A DNA stretch of 64,000 nt from assembly GCA_910574455.1 (NCBI GenBank), contig CAJSYZ010000002.1, forward strand, positions 2,815,671 to 2,879,670, given 5' to 3'. Made by a program: the position numbers and the translations under genes. Every line of letters starts with the position of its first letter. The stretch's first letter is position 1. Under the pieces are notes generated by a model. The model was not told the DNA's origin. It saw only the letters and a list, made by a program, of their open reading frames with translations, and did not search any database. This document shows, piece by piece, positions 55,101 through 63,400 of the stretch. The stretch is from Trichaptum fuscoviolaceum (Eukaryota; Basidiomycota; Agaricomycetes; Hymenochaetales; Trichaptaceae).

Positions 55101-57243
55101 GAGCTGGTTCCCGGAGGCGGAAACGATGTACGACGTCGTCGGGCATGTCGTCGAAGTGGGGGATGTCCTGAGGAAAAAGGTCGGCATATTTGGCGACGAC
55201 CTTTTTGTGCAACGTATCTAATAATTCAGTAGAGGCCAATTGCTCAATGCGCAAGCGCATTTGATCGAGGGGATGGGGGGAGGAGGTAGAAAGAAGTAAC
55301 TCAGCTTGCTTGTCGAGCTCAGCTCGACGAGCGTCGAGATTTGCAACTAATTGTGAGAGGCACGCTTTTTTGAATTTCGTTTGCTTGGTAATGATAGCTA
55401 CAGCTTTGCTCTTGGGCGATAATTTGGGACGGAAACTGGGAGTCACTGGGGGTGGGGGGGGATTAAGTAAGTCATAAGAAGAATTTTTAGAAATACATGT
55501 GCGGAGTTCGTGATCGATGGTGATCTGATTGGCAGCAAGGAATGGTTGTCCTAAAAGTACAGGAGATGCGAGCGAAGGAGAAACTACGGCCTTGAGCGCC
55601 TTGGAAGTCCATCTGGAATCGAGAGAAGAAGGGCGAATCTTGACCCAATGGTGAAGGTCAACGGAAGAGTTGGACATAGCGAGCGAAATCTTGAGCGTCT
55701 GAGGCAATTTATGCCGTTTGAGTTGAAGCCTGTCAACTAAAGAGGAATCAATAAAGACGGTATTTGAACCATGGTCAATTAATGCGGAAACTTCCTCGTC
55801 CCCAATGCGACACGGCCAAAAAAAATGGGGTGTATGCAATGGAGCCACGTACTCGTCAGAGTCGTCCTCGGACTCTCCGGTGTGGAAAAGCACGGACGAG
55901 GGCATGACGGCGGCGGCGATGTTGGAAGGGCCGGCGCCCGGACTGTCGGCCATGTCGTCATTGAGAATGGCGGCCACGGTGTTGCGTGTCTTGCTTTTGG
56001 TGGGTTGGGCTTTGCGGACGACGTCGGCGGTGATGGGGACATAACCGACGGCAGCCGGGAAGCCTATCTTGCAGTCGCGTGCGATGTGTCCTGCAAATGG
56101 GCGACGACACTTGAGGCACCCTTCATTGTCGCGGAGAAGCTTGCGTTTGCTTTCGGTGAGAGCTGGGAGTCGTTTGAACGTAGTAGTATCTGTACTGGTA
56201 GTCGTGGTCGTGCGAGTCGAAGATACTTTGTTGGGCCTGTTAACATTAGAGAGCCCAAAATTTTTCATCATCTTAACCATTTTATCGTCTTGACGTCGTT
56301 CGGCGTCAATGCGATATTCGTCTTGCTCCGAGATACGTTCAGCCCAGAGGATAATGCTTTCAATGCTGGCAAGGTTTTCTTTGCGGCATAGGCGGTTGAG
56401 TTCGGGGTCAAGACCCGCTTGAACTTGAGAGCGAAAGTGGGCGTCCTCGAGGTACTCAGGTGTCCCTTTCAGCTTCCTGTTGAGTTGCTTGCAGTCGGTG
56501 AGATAGTCGAGGAACCGTTCCATCCGACCTTGTCGACGGTTAATCAGATCCCGCTTGATATCGACAGCCCAGGTGGACTTCAAGAACTGCGACCTAAGAA
56601 GATCAAGCCAAGCGTCCAGACAGAGAAGCTCGAACTCATCTTGGTTACTTTCGTGCCAGTCCTTGGCATCGGCATTTTGGATACCGAATGCTACTGATTG
56701 GACTTGCTCGTCCTCTGGTACACTAGCAAATCGACAGAAGTTGCGGCAGGCGTTTTCGTACGTTTGGAGCACGGAGATGTCAATGGTTCCTTCCAAGAAG
56801 AGAGGCACAGATTTGGCCTTGGTGTGTACTATAGAGGCTAAGGAAGACATCTTGCGTGGAAACTCGATAGAAGAGTCAGAGTCTGAGTCTGAGCTGTAGT
56901 CGGAGATCGATAACGGTCGTGATGGAGTGTCGATGGTTATAGGATCGACTGGTTCTTGAACAGACAAACTGGACAGCGAGGTCAAGGGTGACAGGGAGAA
57001 GAGGCCTTCGAGATCGAAGCTGGTGTTCGAGACTAATAGCGAGCTCCTAGCAGAGAACGCGTCAGAGATGTCGAGTTCCTCCGGCTCAAAACCGATGGAA
57101 AACGAGTCGTCGGGTGGCACAATCGGTGTCAAACCGATGTCCACGGTACTTCTGGTTACTGGAGGCAGCTTGCTTGGGAAGCTGGCGTCGTTACTGGCGT
57201 CAGGTCGTTCAGGAGACTTGAAAGCTGATATTGGCAGTGGCAC
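52162..57243 (-). CDS. Gag-Pol polyprotein of the chromovirus
   Basis: Single frame of 1693 residues, domains by approximate residue. Disordered N-terminus 1-140; Gag core about 170-300 (KSTWAVDIKRDLINRRQGRM, ERFLDYLTDCKQLNRKLKG); zinc knuckle about 373-388 (CLKCRRPFAGHIARDC, spacing Cx2Cx6Hx4C). Protease near 488 with DHGS in place of the usual D[ST]G; reverse transcriptase about 700-900 with DIDMTNSFFQTKVHPDD and YLDD near 868; RNase H near 1021 (VTTDASDLGTGAVLSFG). Integrase follows: HDSLGH and CDDC zinc finger near 1248-1284, CLDFVGPL, LVSDRDKLF, SDGVSERSNK as the D-D-E core. The chromodomain is at about 1622-1670 (EYLIDRILDHRP, FRYLVRWVN). Gag and Pol are in one frame, as in the Tf1/sushi-type chromoviruses of fungi. 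Confidence 0.97.
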   Translation of the reverse strand: MPLPISAFKSPERPDASNDASFPSKLPPVTRSTVDIGLTPIVPPDDSFSIGFEPEELDISDAFSARSSLLVSNTSFDLEGLFSLSPLTSLSSLSVQEPVDPITIDTPSRPLSISDYSSDSDSDSSIEFPRKMSSLASIVHTKAKSVPLFLEGTIDISVLQTYENACRNFCRFASVPEDEQVQSVAFGIQNADAKDWHESNQDEFELLCLDAWLDLLRSQFLKSTWAVDIKRDLINRRQGRMERFLDYLTDCKQLNRKLKGTPEYLEDAHFRSQVQAGLDPELNRLCRKENLASIESIILWAERISEQDEYRIDAERRQDDKMVKMMKNFGLSNVNRPNKVSSTRTTTTTSTDTTTFKRLPALTESKRKLLRDNEGCLKCRRPFAGHIARDCKIGFPAAVGYVPITADVVRKAQPTKSKTRNTVAAILNDDMADSPGAGPSNIAAAVMPSSVLFHTGESEDDSDEYVAPLHTPHFFWPCRIGDEEVSALIDHGSNTVFIDSSLVDRLQLKRHKLPQTLKISLAMSNSSVDLHHWVKIRPSSLDSRWTSKALKAVVSPSLASPVLLGQPFLAANQITIDHELRTCISKNSSYDLLNPPPPPVTPSFRPKLSPKSKAVAIITKQTKFKKACLSQLVANLDARRAELDKQAELLLSTSSPHPLDQMRLRIEQLASTELLDTLHKKVVAKYADLFPQDIPHFDDMPDDVVHRFRLREPALPMKARHYSCPRPQREHFKTLIEQHLAAGRIRPSSSPVSSPSFLLAKKDPSALPRWVNDFRLLNANTIPDVHPLPRIDDVLADCARGKYWAKIDMTNSFFQTKVHPDDVHLTAVTTPFGLYEWLVMPMGCRNAPATHQRRMFSALRPYIGSICHVYLDDIIIWSNSLSEHIKNIETVLNALRAHRLYCSPKKTSLFLTELDFLGHHISRNGLQASDEKVEKIRDWPAPKNAGEVRSFLGIVRFIAVYIPKLAQHTAVLTPLTTNDAHKKFPEWSEAHQHAFNAIKNLVLSRECLTTIDYAALDENSIYVTTDASDLGTGAVLSFGPTWEESRPVAFDSLQLTKAQRNYPVHEKELCAIVRALKKWRTDLLGTPFIIRTDHRTLESFQTQKDLSRRQARWQEYLSQYSYDIQYLPGPDNTIADALSRHPTFSATPGPLLAASVIARTTFLPPSSPHSIQLVDNHVAASILSITTDADLLRRIRTGYSQDKFCIKLQEHPSARDGVVITDGLIYLNNRLVIPRTDNLREFFFRLAHDSLGHFGADKSYAALRSAYYWPNMRRDLEESYIKQCDDCQRYKSSTSKKVGPLHPLPVPEQRGDTVCLDFVGPLPEDHGYNMLLTITDSLGADLRLVPCRTDDDARTTARLFFDHWYCENGLPLRLVSDRDKLFTSQFWRALHSLAGVKLAMSTAFHPQSDGVSERSNKTVVQALRYHVDRHQRGWVSALPRVRFHIMNTVNPSTDFSRFQLHLGRSPRIIPPLVSHPTSQSIPDIDAHDLLRRIHLDVSEARDNLTLAKVSQRIQADKHRAPEVPFRVGDFVMLNTLNRRRAYMQAGDGRVAKFMPRWEGKYKVINAFPDSSVYELELPNAPNSYSIFHASELKPYHANDAELFPDRNYPDPVPADPSLPDEYLIDRILDHRPRGRGFRYLVRWVNQAPSEDRWLPGSELHDCAALDDYLRSLGLDPNIHSHPLRSSSSSSSVS

Positions 57244-57354
57244 TAAGTGGCAGAAGGGAAAGCCGGTGGCACGACGCGACCCTGACTGTTAAGGTGCGTT
57301 GCGCGTGCTTTAGGGTCGGTTTGACCCAGAAGCTTGTCGGAAACTTCAAAAAAG

Positions 57355-57537
57355 TGGAAACCCGTTGTAGGTAACACTCAGACGATAGACAGAAGTTTAG
57401 ACAAGGGTATATAGTGCGAGAGTACGTAGTACAAGAGAGAGAGGATAACTAGTTGTAATTCTAATGGTATTCGAATATATGCTATAAGCGTGGGAACTAA
57501 GTCCGAAAATGTATTGTATGTAAGCAACAGGCTTACA
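57355..57537 (-). repeat. 5-prime LTR (183 bp)
   Basis: Left-hand LTR in element orientation, identical to the copy at 51879-52061. It contains a TATATA stretch that may start transcription. The base run just after it (CTTTTTTGAAGTTTCC) does not begin with TGG, so a standard tRNA primer site is not evident. Confidence 0.95.
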
Positions 57538-57580
57538 GCTTAAATGTATAAATGTTCCATTCAAGAATCACGTTTCGGAA

Positions 57581-57688
57581 TAGTCTCGTAACCAGACCAG
57601 GTTACTTATATGGGTCGCTTTGCTCGGAAGGTGTAACCGGTCTGGTTTCTAAGGTTTTGATTTAAAGGACTTTGCAGGGAGTTTGAAA
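57581..57688 (+). repeat. Left terminal inverted repeat
   Basis: Pairs with 58285-58397; roughly three quarters of positions match by eye, with the best blocks at both ends. Starts directly after the GTTTCGGAA target duplication. Confidence 0.75.
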
Positions 57689-58284
57689 TATAATACAAAT
57701 GAAGTAACAGACCCAGTTGTTGCAATGACTAAGACGCGAGTAAAAAATATTGCCCCACGCTTTTTTGGTTGACGTGACGTGAGGTCACACTGTGGCAACC
57801 GTGTGCCTTTGCGTAATCGATCGACGCGACGCGGCGTTAAGCGCGTCTACGTTGATCTCTTCGCTTCACTGTATACTCACTTCTAATTTATCATGGATTC
57901 CAACTGTTTAACCTCTGATTTGTGCGACGAGTGGATAACTTTCCGTAGGCTTTCTGTACTTTTACAGATTAGATGCGACCCTTTTTGACACCGCAAGTGT
58001 GCTTAGCGATGACCTTTTCATATGGTTCCAAAGACCCCGGCACATATAAACACTGCCTTCATTGCCTTCCAAATCATCCAAAAATCTGTATTCTATTCCG
58101 CAAGCCTATACTACGGAAAGTCACCCAGTAACGTTGAAGGCAAGGGACGCGCGTTCTAGGTACGCGACTGCCGTGACACTCAGCTAATGTTAACTCAATT
58201 CTTTATTACATTCACATGACGACATCAGACGTTATTTTTGGAATTCAGGGGGAACCTATGAAATCACTACTCCATTTGGATTAA

Positions 58285-58397
58285 TTTCAAACTCCCTGCA
58301 AAGTCTTGTAATCGAAAACCTTGGAAACCAGGCCAGCTACGCTGTGCTTGCTCCGCAAGCCGTATAAAGAAAGTAGCTTGGCCTGGTTACGAGGCTA
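58285..58397 (-). repeat. Right terminal inverted repeat
   Basis: Reverse complement of the left repeat with a few small insertions. Ends directly before the second GTTTCGGAA. Confidence 0.75.
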
Positions 58398-58558
58398 GTT
58401 TCGGAATGCAAAGTGATTTATTCGAAAAGGTGATGAAATATAGTGACAGTCAGGCGGTATAATGATTTTCGACATCGACAATTTATTTCAATTCACTACA
58501 AGACATTTCTTAATACTTCTTCCTGACTATTGCCGAGATGCTATATATATGCACATAT

Positions 58559-58925
58559 TTACAAAGCATCCTTCTCCTCCAGGACCTGGCGAGAATGTTC
58601 CTTCGCTTCCTCGGAAGTGTTGGGGTTCTTCAAATTAGCCTACACGCGAATCAGAATGGAGGTCTGAGTGGATTCTCAAAGGATTACCTTGTGGCCACCA
58701 ATGACATTGCCCTCGTTCTTGAGCTCGTCGCGGTTGTCCTGGGTGGTCACTCCGCTGGATTCCATTTCATCGAGGACTTGACGAGAGTGCTCCTTGGCCT
58801 CCTCAGACGTGCGAGGGTTGTTGAGGTTAGCCTCTGTGAAATCACGGTCAGCGACGACGGAGTCAGAATAACAAAACAAGTATAAACTCGCTGTGGCCGC
58901 CAATGACGTTTCCGGGGTTGGACAT
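58559..58925 (-). CDS. CON-6 family protein, copy B
   Basis: Second CON-6 protein with two motif copies: MSNPGNVIGGHKANLNNPRT, SEEAKEHSRQVLDEMESSGV, a short linker, EGNVIGGHKANLKNPNTSEE and AKEHSRQVLEEKDAL. Three exons. The first intron (58834-58891) appears to use a GC donor (CACA then GCGAGT), because only this join keeps the His-Lys-Ala of the motif; the second is a normal GT-AG intron. TATA box and shared promoter blocks lie on its right side. A long antisense frame over it is a shadow. Confidence 0.9.
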
Positions 58926-59023
58926 GGTGATGATTGGTTGGGAGAGGGATGAAAGGTTTGGGAGGTTGTATGCGAGTGGGTGAAAGTGAAGTTGTGATGC
59001 TTGAAAACGGAGAACGAGGGGGG

Positions 59024-59061
59024 TTTATATATGCTGGGGAGAGCAAGGGGTAGCTTTCACC
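59024..59061 (-). promoter_or_regulatory. con-6 B proximal promoter: TATA box and shared 11-mer
   Basis: TATATAAA on the minus strand (59024-59031) lies about 100 bp upstream of the start. TAGCTTTCACC (59051-59061) is the same 11-mer found in inverted orientation in the copy A promoter. Confidence 0.45.
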
Positions 59062-59083
59062 CGGAGCGACGTCATTATTCTGC

Positions 59084-59102
59084 TCGTCATTATTTGCATC
59101 AT
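59084..59102 (-). promoter_or_regulatory. con-6 B promoter block shared with copy A
   Basis: TCGTCATTATTTGCATCAT, 18 of 19 identical to copy A, 159 bp upstream of the start codon. A CGACGTCAT (CRE-like) sequence lies 8 bp away at 59068-59076. Confidence 0.5.
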
Positions 59103-59666
59103 CGTGAAAACAGAAGGCGGGCTGGGATCGGAGAGTGTTGAGCAATTTGAAGCTTTCAGACTCTGAGAGCATCTGCGCTTGGCGCCCGTCGATCCTCATC
59201 CGCGTTCCCAGGCTCCAAATCGAGAGATCGGGATCCAAAAGCTGAACCCGTGCCCCTTTTTCTCACGTCACCTCCGACGCCGTCTGTCCTTCAAATGCTT
59301 CCGCACTCTCGTCTTGCATCCGCCGCCGTTCGTTCTGACATCAGTCTTGTCCCGGAGGCTGCAACTCCTCTTTCTCATCAGGGGCAAAACTCTCCTATGC
59401 CTTGTCGAAGAAGCACTAAAAGTTTCAGATATCTAAGCGGCCTTGCTTCTTGAAACATGCGGCTACACTTCTCAACTAAGTCCTTTGGTGTGCAGCACAG
59501 TATATTGTCTGGCGGTTGTCGAAGACATGGTATTTCATGTGACCTAAGAGGGGCTGGGAAGCACGAAATGACGAAGGGGGCGTCCGAGAGTGAATCATTC
59601 TTGGTAATGTTACTTTTCAACGTTTTCGACGCAAAGCACGGTTGAACGCTCGTTAGCTTTGCTAAG

Positions 59667-60070
59667 ATGGCCTTCGGCCCTCGGGATCTAATTTTGAGCC
59701 TTTCGCACGACACTCTCGGTCATGCTAGTTCTAACGAATCGTATGCGTCTCTCCGTTCAGCCTACTGTCCCGTCATGCGTCACGACCTCATAAAAGCGTG
59801 TATCAAGCAATGCGATAATAGCCAACATTTTAAGTCTCCACAAGTCCTCCACATCAAAGGAAGGCAGCCCTCTTAGCATTCTCGTGGACCTGGTTGCACA
59901 ATCTGTCTCGACTATGTCGTTCCTATACCCGAAGACCAATGCACAACATGTAACGTGCCGACCTTTGGCTAGTTATCTGACGCACGCACAATGATGCTCT
60001 TTGAATGACTTGCCTTTCATTACAACTGGTACCGCAAAGTTAGATCGCATATCGTCTAGTGATTGATCGT
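59667..60070 (+). pseudogene. Degenerate integrase fragment of another Ty3/gypsy element
   Basis: SHDTLGHASSNESYASLRSA then MRHDLIKACIKQCDN matches the HHCC integrase finger of the intact element at roughly half of the residues, but the last Cys is Ser (CDNS). After a stop and a frame change, TICLDYVVPIPEDQ corresponds to the start of the catalytic core, and FHYNWYRK near 60010-60030 to a later stretch. It lies on the opposite strand to the intact element, without recognisable LTRs. Old, dead copy of a related lineage. Confidence 0.75.
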
Positions 60071-60455
60071 TACTATAAGCTTATCTCTTCCTACATAGGG
60101 TCTTCGATCAGTCGTGGCAAGAGACCTCCGCAATCTGCTAGGACTTTAAAACTCTTAGGTAGTCTGCTTACACCCATTTGCATAAAGGATGACAGTCGGT
60201 GAAGGGTGTAATTATGGGCCAGTGAATCCCCGACACGAAGCGTAGCTGAGGGAGGGATTTTGTATATGTTTTCAGAGAGAGACTGAGAGGTAGACATTCT
60301 TGGTCGAAGTGCGGGTAAATGCGGATAATCCCGATTCCTTGAAGTCACGGTCACGTGTGCGTAACTGAAAGTGTACCTTATTGTTGTCGCGTCTGTATTT
60401 TCACACACTATCTTGGACACTACCTCCACCTTCCACCTTCGCCATCTTGCAAGTG
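60071..60455. other. Intergenic, probable INCENP promoter
   Basis: About 385 bp between the integrase relic and the INCENP-like start. The minus-strand frame 60091-60474 has no family similarity and overlaps the INCENP start, so it was not called. Confidence 0.4.
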
Positions 60456-63400
60456 ATGGCGGGAGCAGCAACAATCCAACGCTCCGGCGTCATGTCTTGG
60501 GTCTCGTCAATACGCACTACGATGGCAAATGACCCAGGCCGCCAATTTCTTGAAGATCAAATTCAGAGCAACGGATTTCTTTTTCTTGAGGATTACCTTG
60601 ACAATATTTTGGCTGGCCCCAGACACGAGTGAGTTAGCACTATTTTATCTAAGACGCGATTTTTCGAGGCTAATAGCTGTGGTTAATGCAGTCCTATCAT
60701 CGAACTTGTTAAGACTCCTGGCCGCAAGAGGGATGCTCCTAAAAAAACAAGAGCAGCCACCGCAGCTGCCGACAGGGCGAAAGCGATTATAGCAATGTCA
60801 TTAGAGGTGTGCAATATTTATTATTCAATAGTCTGTCAGTTAATCTCAATGGCTGTAGGATGGCGACGACTTCGATAAGGAGAATCAAGCTCCTATTGTG
60901 AACGCTACCCCAATGAACGCCTTCCACAGAGCACTCTTGAAGTCGAAGGATGAAAACGCAGACGACGGTCTTCCGCAAGACGAAGGAGCGCGTTTAGACA
61001 AAGCTTTCAACGAGACAACTATGCCTGCTAGCAGCTCGAAGACCGTCGCCATCTCTACGCCAGAGCGGAAGGTTCGGGTGCAAGAAACAGTTGATGAGGA
61101 AGAGGACGAGGAAATGGCAGTAGAGGAACTGGTTACACCACCGCATGCGAAGCTGCAGTATTCAATGGAACAAGAATCGGAACGTTTACCTGCACCTTCG
61201 TTCCTTCACGACCACACGAAGGAGCTCTCTATCATTGCGGAAGATGACGAGCTCGCGGATCGTAGTGAAATCGTCGTGGAGCCACATGCAGTCCTGCCTC
61301 CCGCAGATAGTGCCAAGGATGATTCTAAACCCATCAGTCCTGTCGACAATGAATCTCGCGACCAGCAACATCCACCAACTGAAATAGTTAGCGAAGAAAT
61401 GCCACCCATGGATGTCGACATTCCTACCCAGTCGGAAGGGCTGCCCCATTCGCCAGTACAATCGTCACAGAAAGACCGTTCCGCTGAAGGTGCAAGTCAA
61501 CAAACGGACAGCGCTTCTGAGACTGCCAAACTAAGTGTAACTGCTACACATCAAGAAGACACTGTCAACTTCCGTTTCTTACCGCATGCTGCGGCGGCTC
61601 ATACCGATGACGAAAATGAAGACGATACTTTGGAAAGGAAACTCAGGTTGAAGACAACCATGCCCCACTTCCCGTCATTAGGCGCACCGTCTCCTGTTCG
61701 AATGTCTATGCGAGCTCCAAGAGAGCCATCCGTTGCTGCCGGGCAGACGACTACCAAAGCAACTTTAACAAGATCTTCCTGGTTAGTGAAAGCCAAAGAA
61801 GCGAAAGCAATTGAAGAGAATGCCAAGAGAATGAGCGGGCTTCCCGGTGCTGGAAAGACTGCTTTGCAAACTGCGACCGCTTCAAAACGGAAGAGTGGTG
61901 AGATGCTTGGTTTGACACCGACTGGCGACGCTGCTCAAGACTCTTCGGAGCGGAAGCAAAAGGTGACAAAGATTGCTGAAGAGAACACGCCAAGCGTCAC
62001 GGCGAAAGATCAAGAGAACCAACTTATCCCTGATCAAACGCAACCACATATCAATTCAGATGCGAACGCGTTTGAGGATGAGCTTATGGACATGGAGGAT
62101 TCTGGGCATAATCCGGAAGGTATGATGGACAAGCTTAGAAAGACTGTTGCGGGTTTCAGTGCGCGAGCTGGTAAGAGCATGGGCAAGTCATTAGGTGGAG
62201 CTGCAGCTACTGCCTTGGCAGAAGCTAGAGCTGCTGCTGAGGCTAAGATTGCGGAACGACATGCTGCGGAAGGCCGAGTCGCTCCCGCTGCTTCTACACC
62301 AACCGTTCCTCTTGTTGCAGAAGTTAAGGAACCAACTCCAGTCTTTACTCGCCCTCCACTCGAGAAGACCGCACCCGCACCCGCTCTGTCGCATGCTGCC
62401 TCAAGAGAGAGCGAGAGACGGTTGAGCGTTTCCGATTTGGTGACCAAATACGAGACGACGAAAAAGAAAGTCGAGGTGCAAGAGCCCGTCTTTCGTCCTC
62501 CGCCAGTTGAGCAGAAGGGGCATTCATCACGTCTTAGCAATACCCTCGCGGATATCAGCACCTCAACAACTCCTCCGGACTCACCGCCGCGCACTCGTCA
62601 ACCAGTATTTTCACTCAATAAACCGACTGTTCCGCCAGTGCAGGCTGTCTTCGTTCCTCCGCCTCCGCGCCCACAACAAACGGTTGAACAGTCAACTTCG
62701 CATCTCAATACAATGAATGCTTTCGAAGCTCGAGTCTTCAACACGGGACACCCACAGCCACTTTCCAGCCACTCGACGCTTGTTTCAACTCAGACTTCCA
62801 TATTCTCGGACGGAATCTTCGACCATACGCCATCATGGGGACCATCTACTCAGGACACCGAACTGTTCGAAGATCCAGTCCCTTCCCAGGAGGATCAGTA
62901 CAAATACTTCGGTGCCCCTCTCGGAAACCAGGATTCGGATGGGGAGGGAAATGAGAGTTGGCACCTTGATGGTAAATTTACTGCGACATGGACACCCAAC
63001 ATAAATATGCACGTCCGAGAGGATGAAATGACTTGGAACTCTGCCTTTAGTCGCAGCTCAAATGATACAGACTCACACAAACTGGATGCTTCAATGCCAC
63101 CGCCAAGTAGCCATTCACAAGGCGGGGCAAGTACCTCCAAGTTACCTGCCTTGGGGCAGCATGACACAGAAGAGGATGTTAGAGACGAGGACGACATGGA
63201 TATCGAGGAAGACGATGAAGATCTCGGCGCGATACGCCTTGTACCATCTGCCTCGCAGTCAACAACAAGCTTGGTCTCGGTAAGGGAACTGAGTGTTTCA
63301 TGTAGCATAAGTCTGATTATACTTCAAATCACAGCAAAGCAAAACGCATTCAAGGTCCGAGAGCCAACAAAGCCAGCACTCAGCAACGAATGGCACCTCG

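Larger units (their letters stand above)
51879..57537 (-). mobile_element. Complete Ty3/gypsy chromovirus LTR retrotransposon
   Basis: 5659-bp element transcribed on the minus strand. Two 183-bp LTRs (51879-52061 and 57355-57537), identical by direct reading, begin TGTAAGCC and end TTTCCA in element orientation. A perfect 5-bp duplication GCTTA flanks it (51874-51878 and 57538-57542). A purine tract AAAAGGTGGAAGAG precedes the 3-prime LTR. One open frame of 1693 codons has no stop. Identical LTRs and an intact frame suggest a very recent insertion. It sits between two con-6 genes. Confidence 0.97.
57581..58397. mobile_element. Non-autonomous DNA transposon with long inverted repeats (MULE-like)
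   Basis: 817-bp element with imperfect inverted repeats of about 110 bp at both ends. Outer ends read TAGTCTCGTAACCAGACC on the left and, reverse-complemented, TAGCCTCGTAACCAGGCC on the right; inner ends share GACTTTGCAGGGAGTTTGAA. A perfect 9-bp duplication GTTTCGGAA flanks it (57572-57580, 58398-58406), the length typical of Mutator-like elements. Each inverted repeat itself contains a smaller inverted pair (GTAACCAG / CTGGTTAC-like). The interior has no open frame of transposase size, so it would need a helper. It lies 38 bp from the LTR element and 160 bp from con-6 B. Confidence 0.8.

Noticed and set aside
52201..57292. Many plus-strand frames inside the LTR element.
   Set aside because: All lie opposite the intact 1693-codon polyprotein and show no motif.
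58538..58885. Plus-strand 115-codon frame over con-6 B.
   Set aside because: Antisense shadow of the CON-6 coding exons.
60091..60474. Minus-strand 127-codon frame upstream of the INCENP-like gene.
   Set aside because: No similarity, overlaps the start region of the opposite gene, and is likely promoter DNA.
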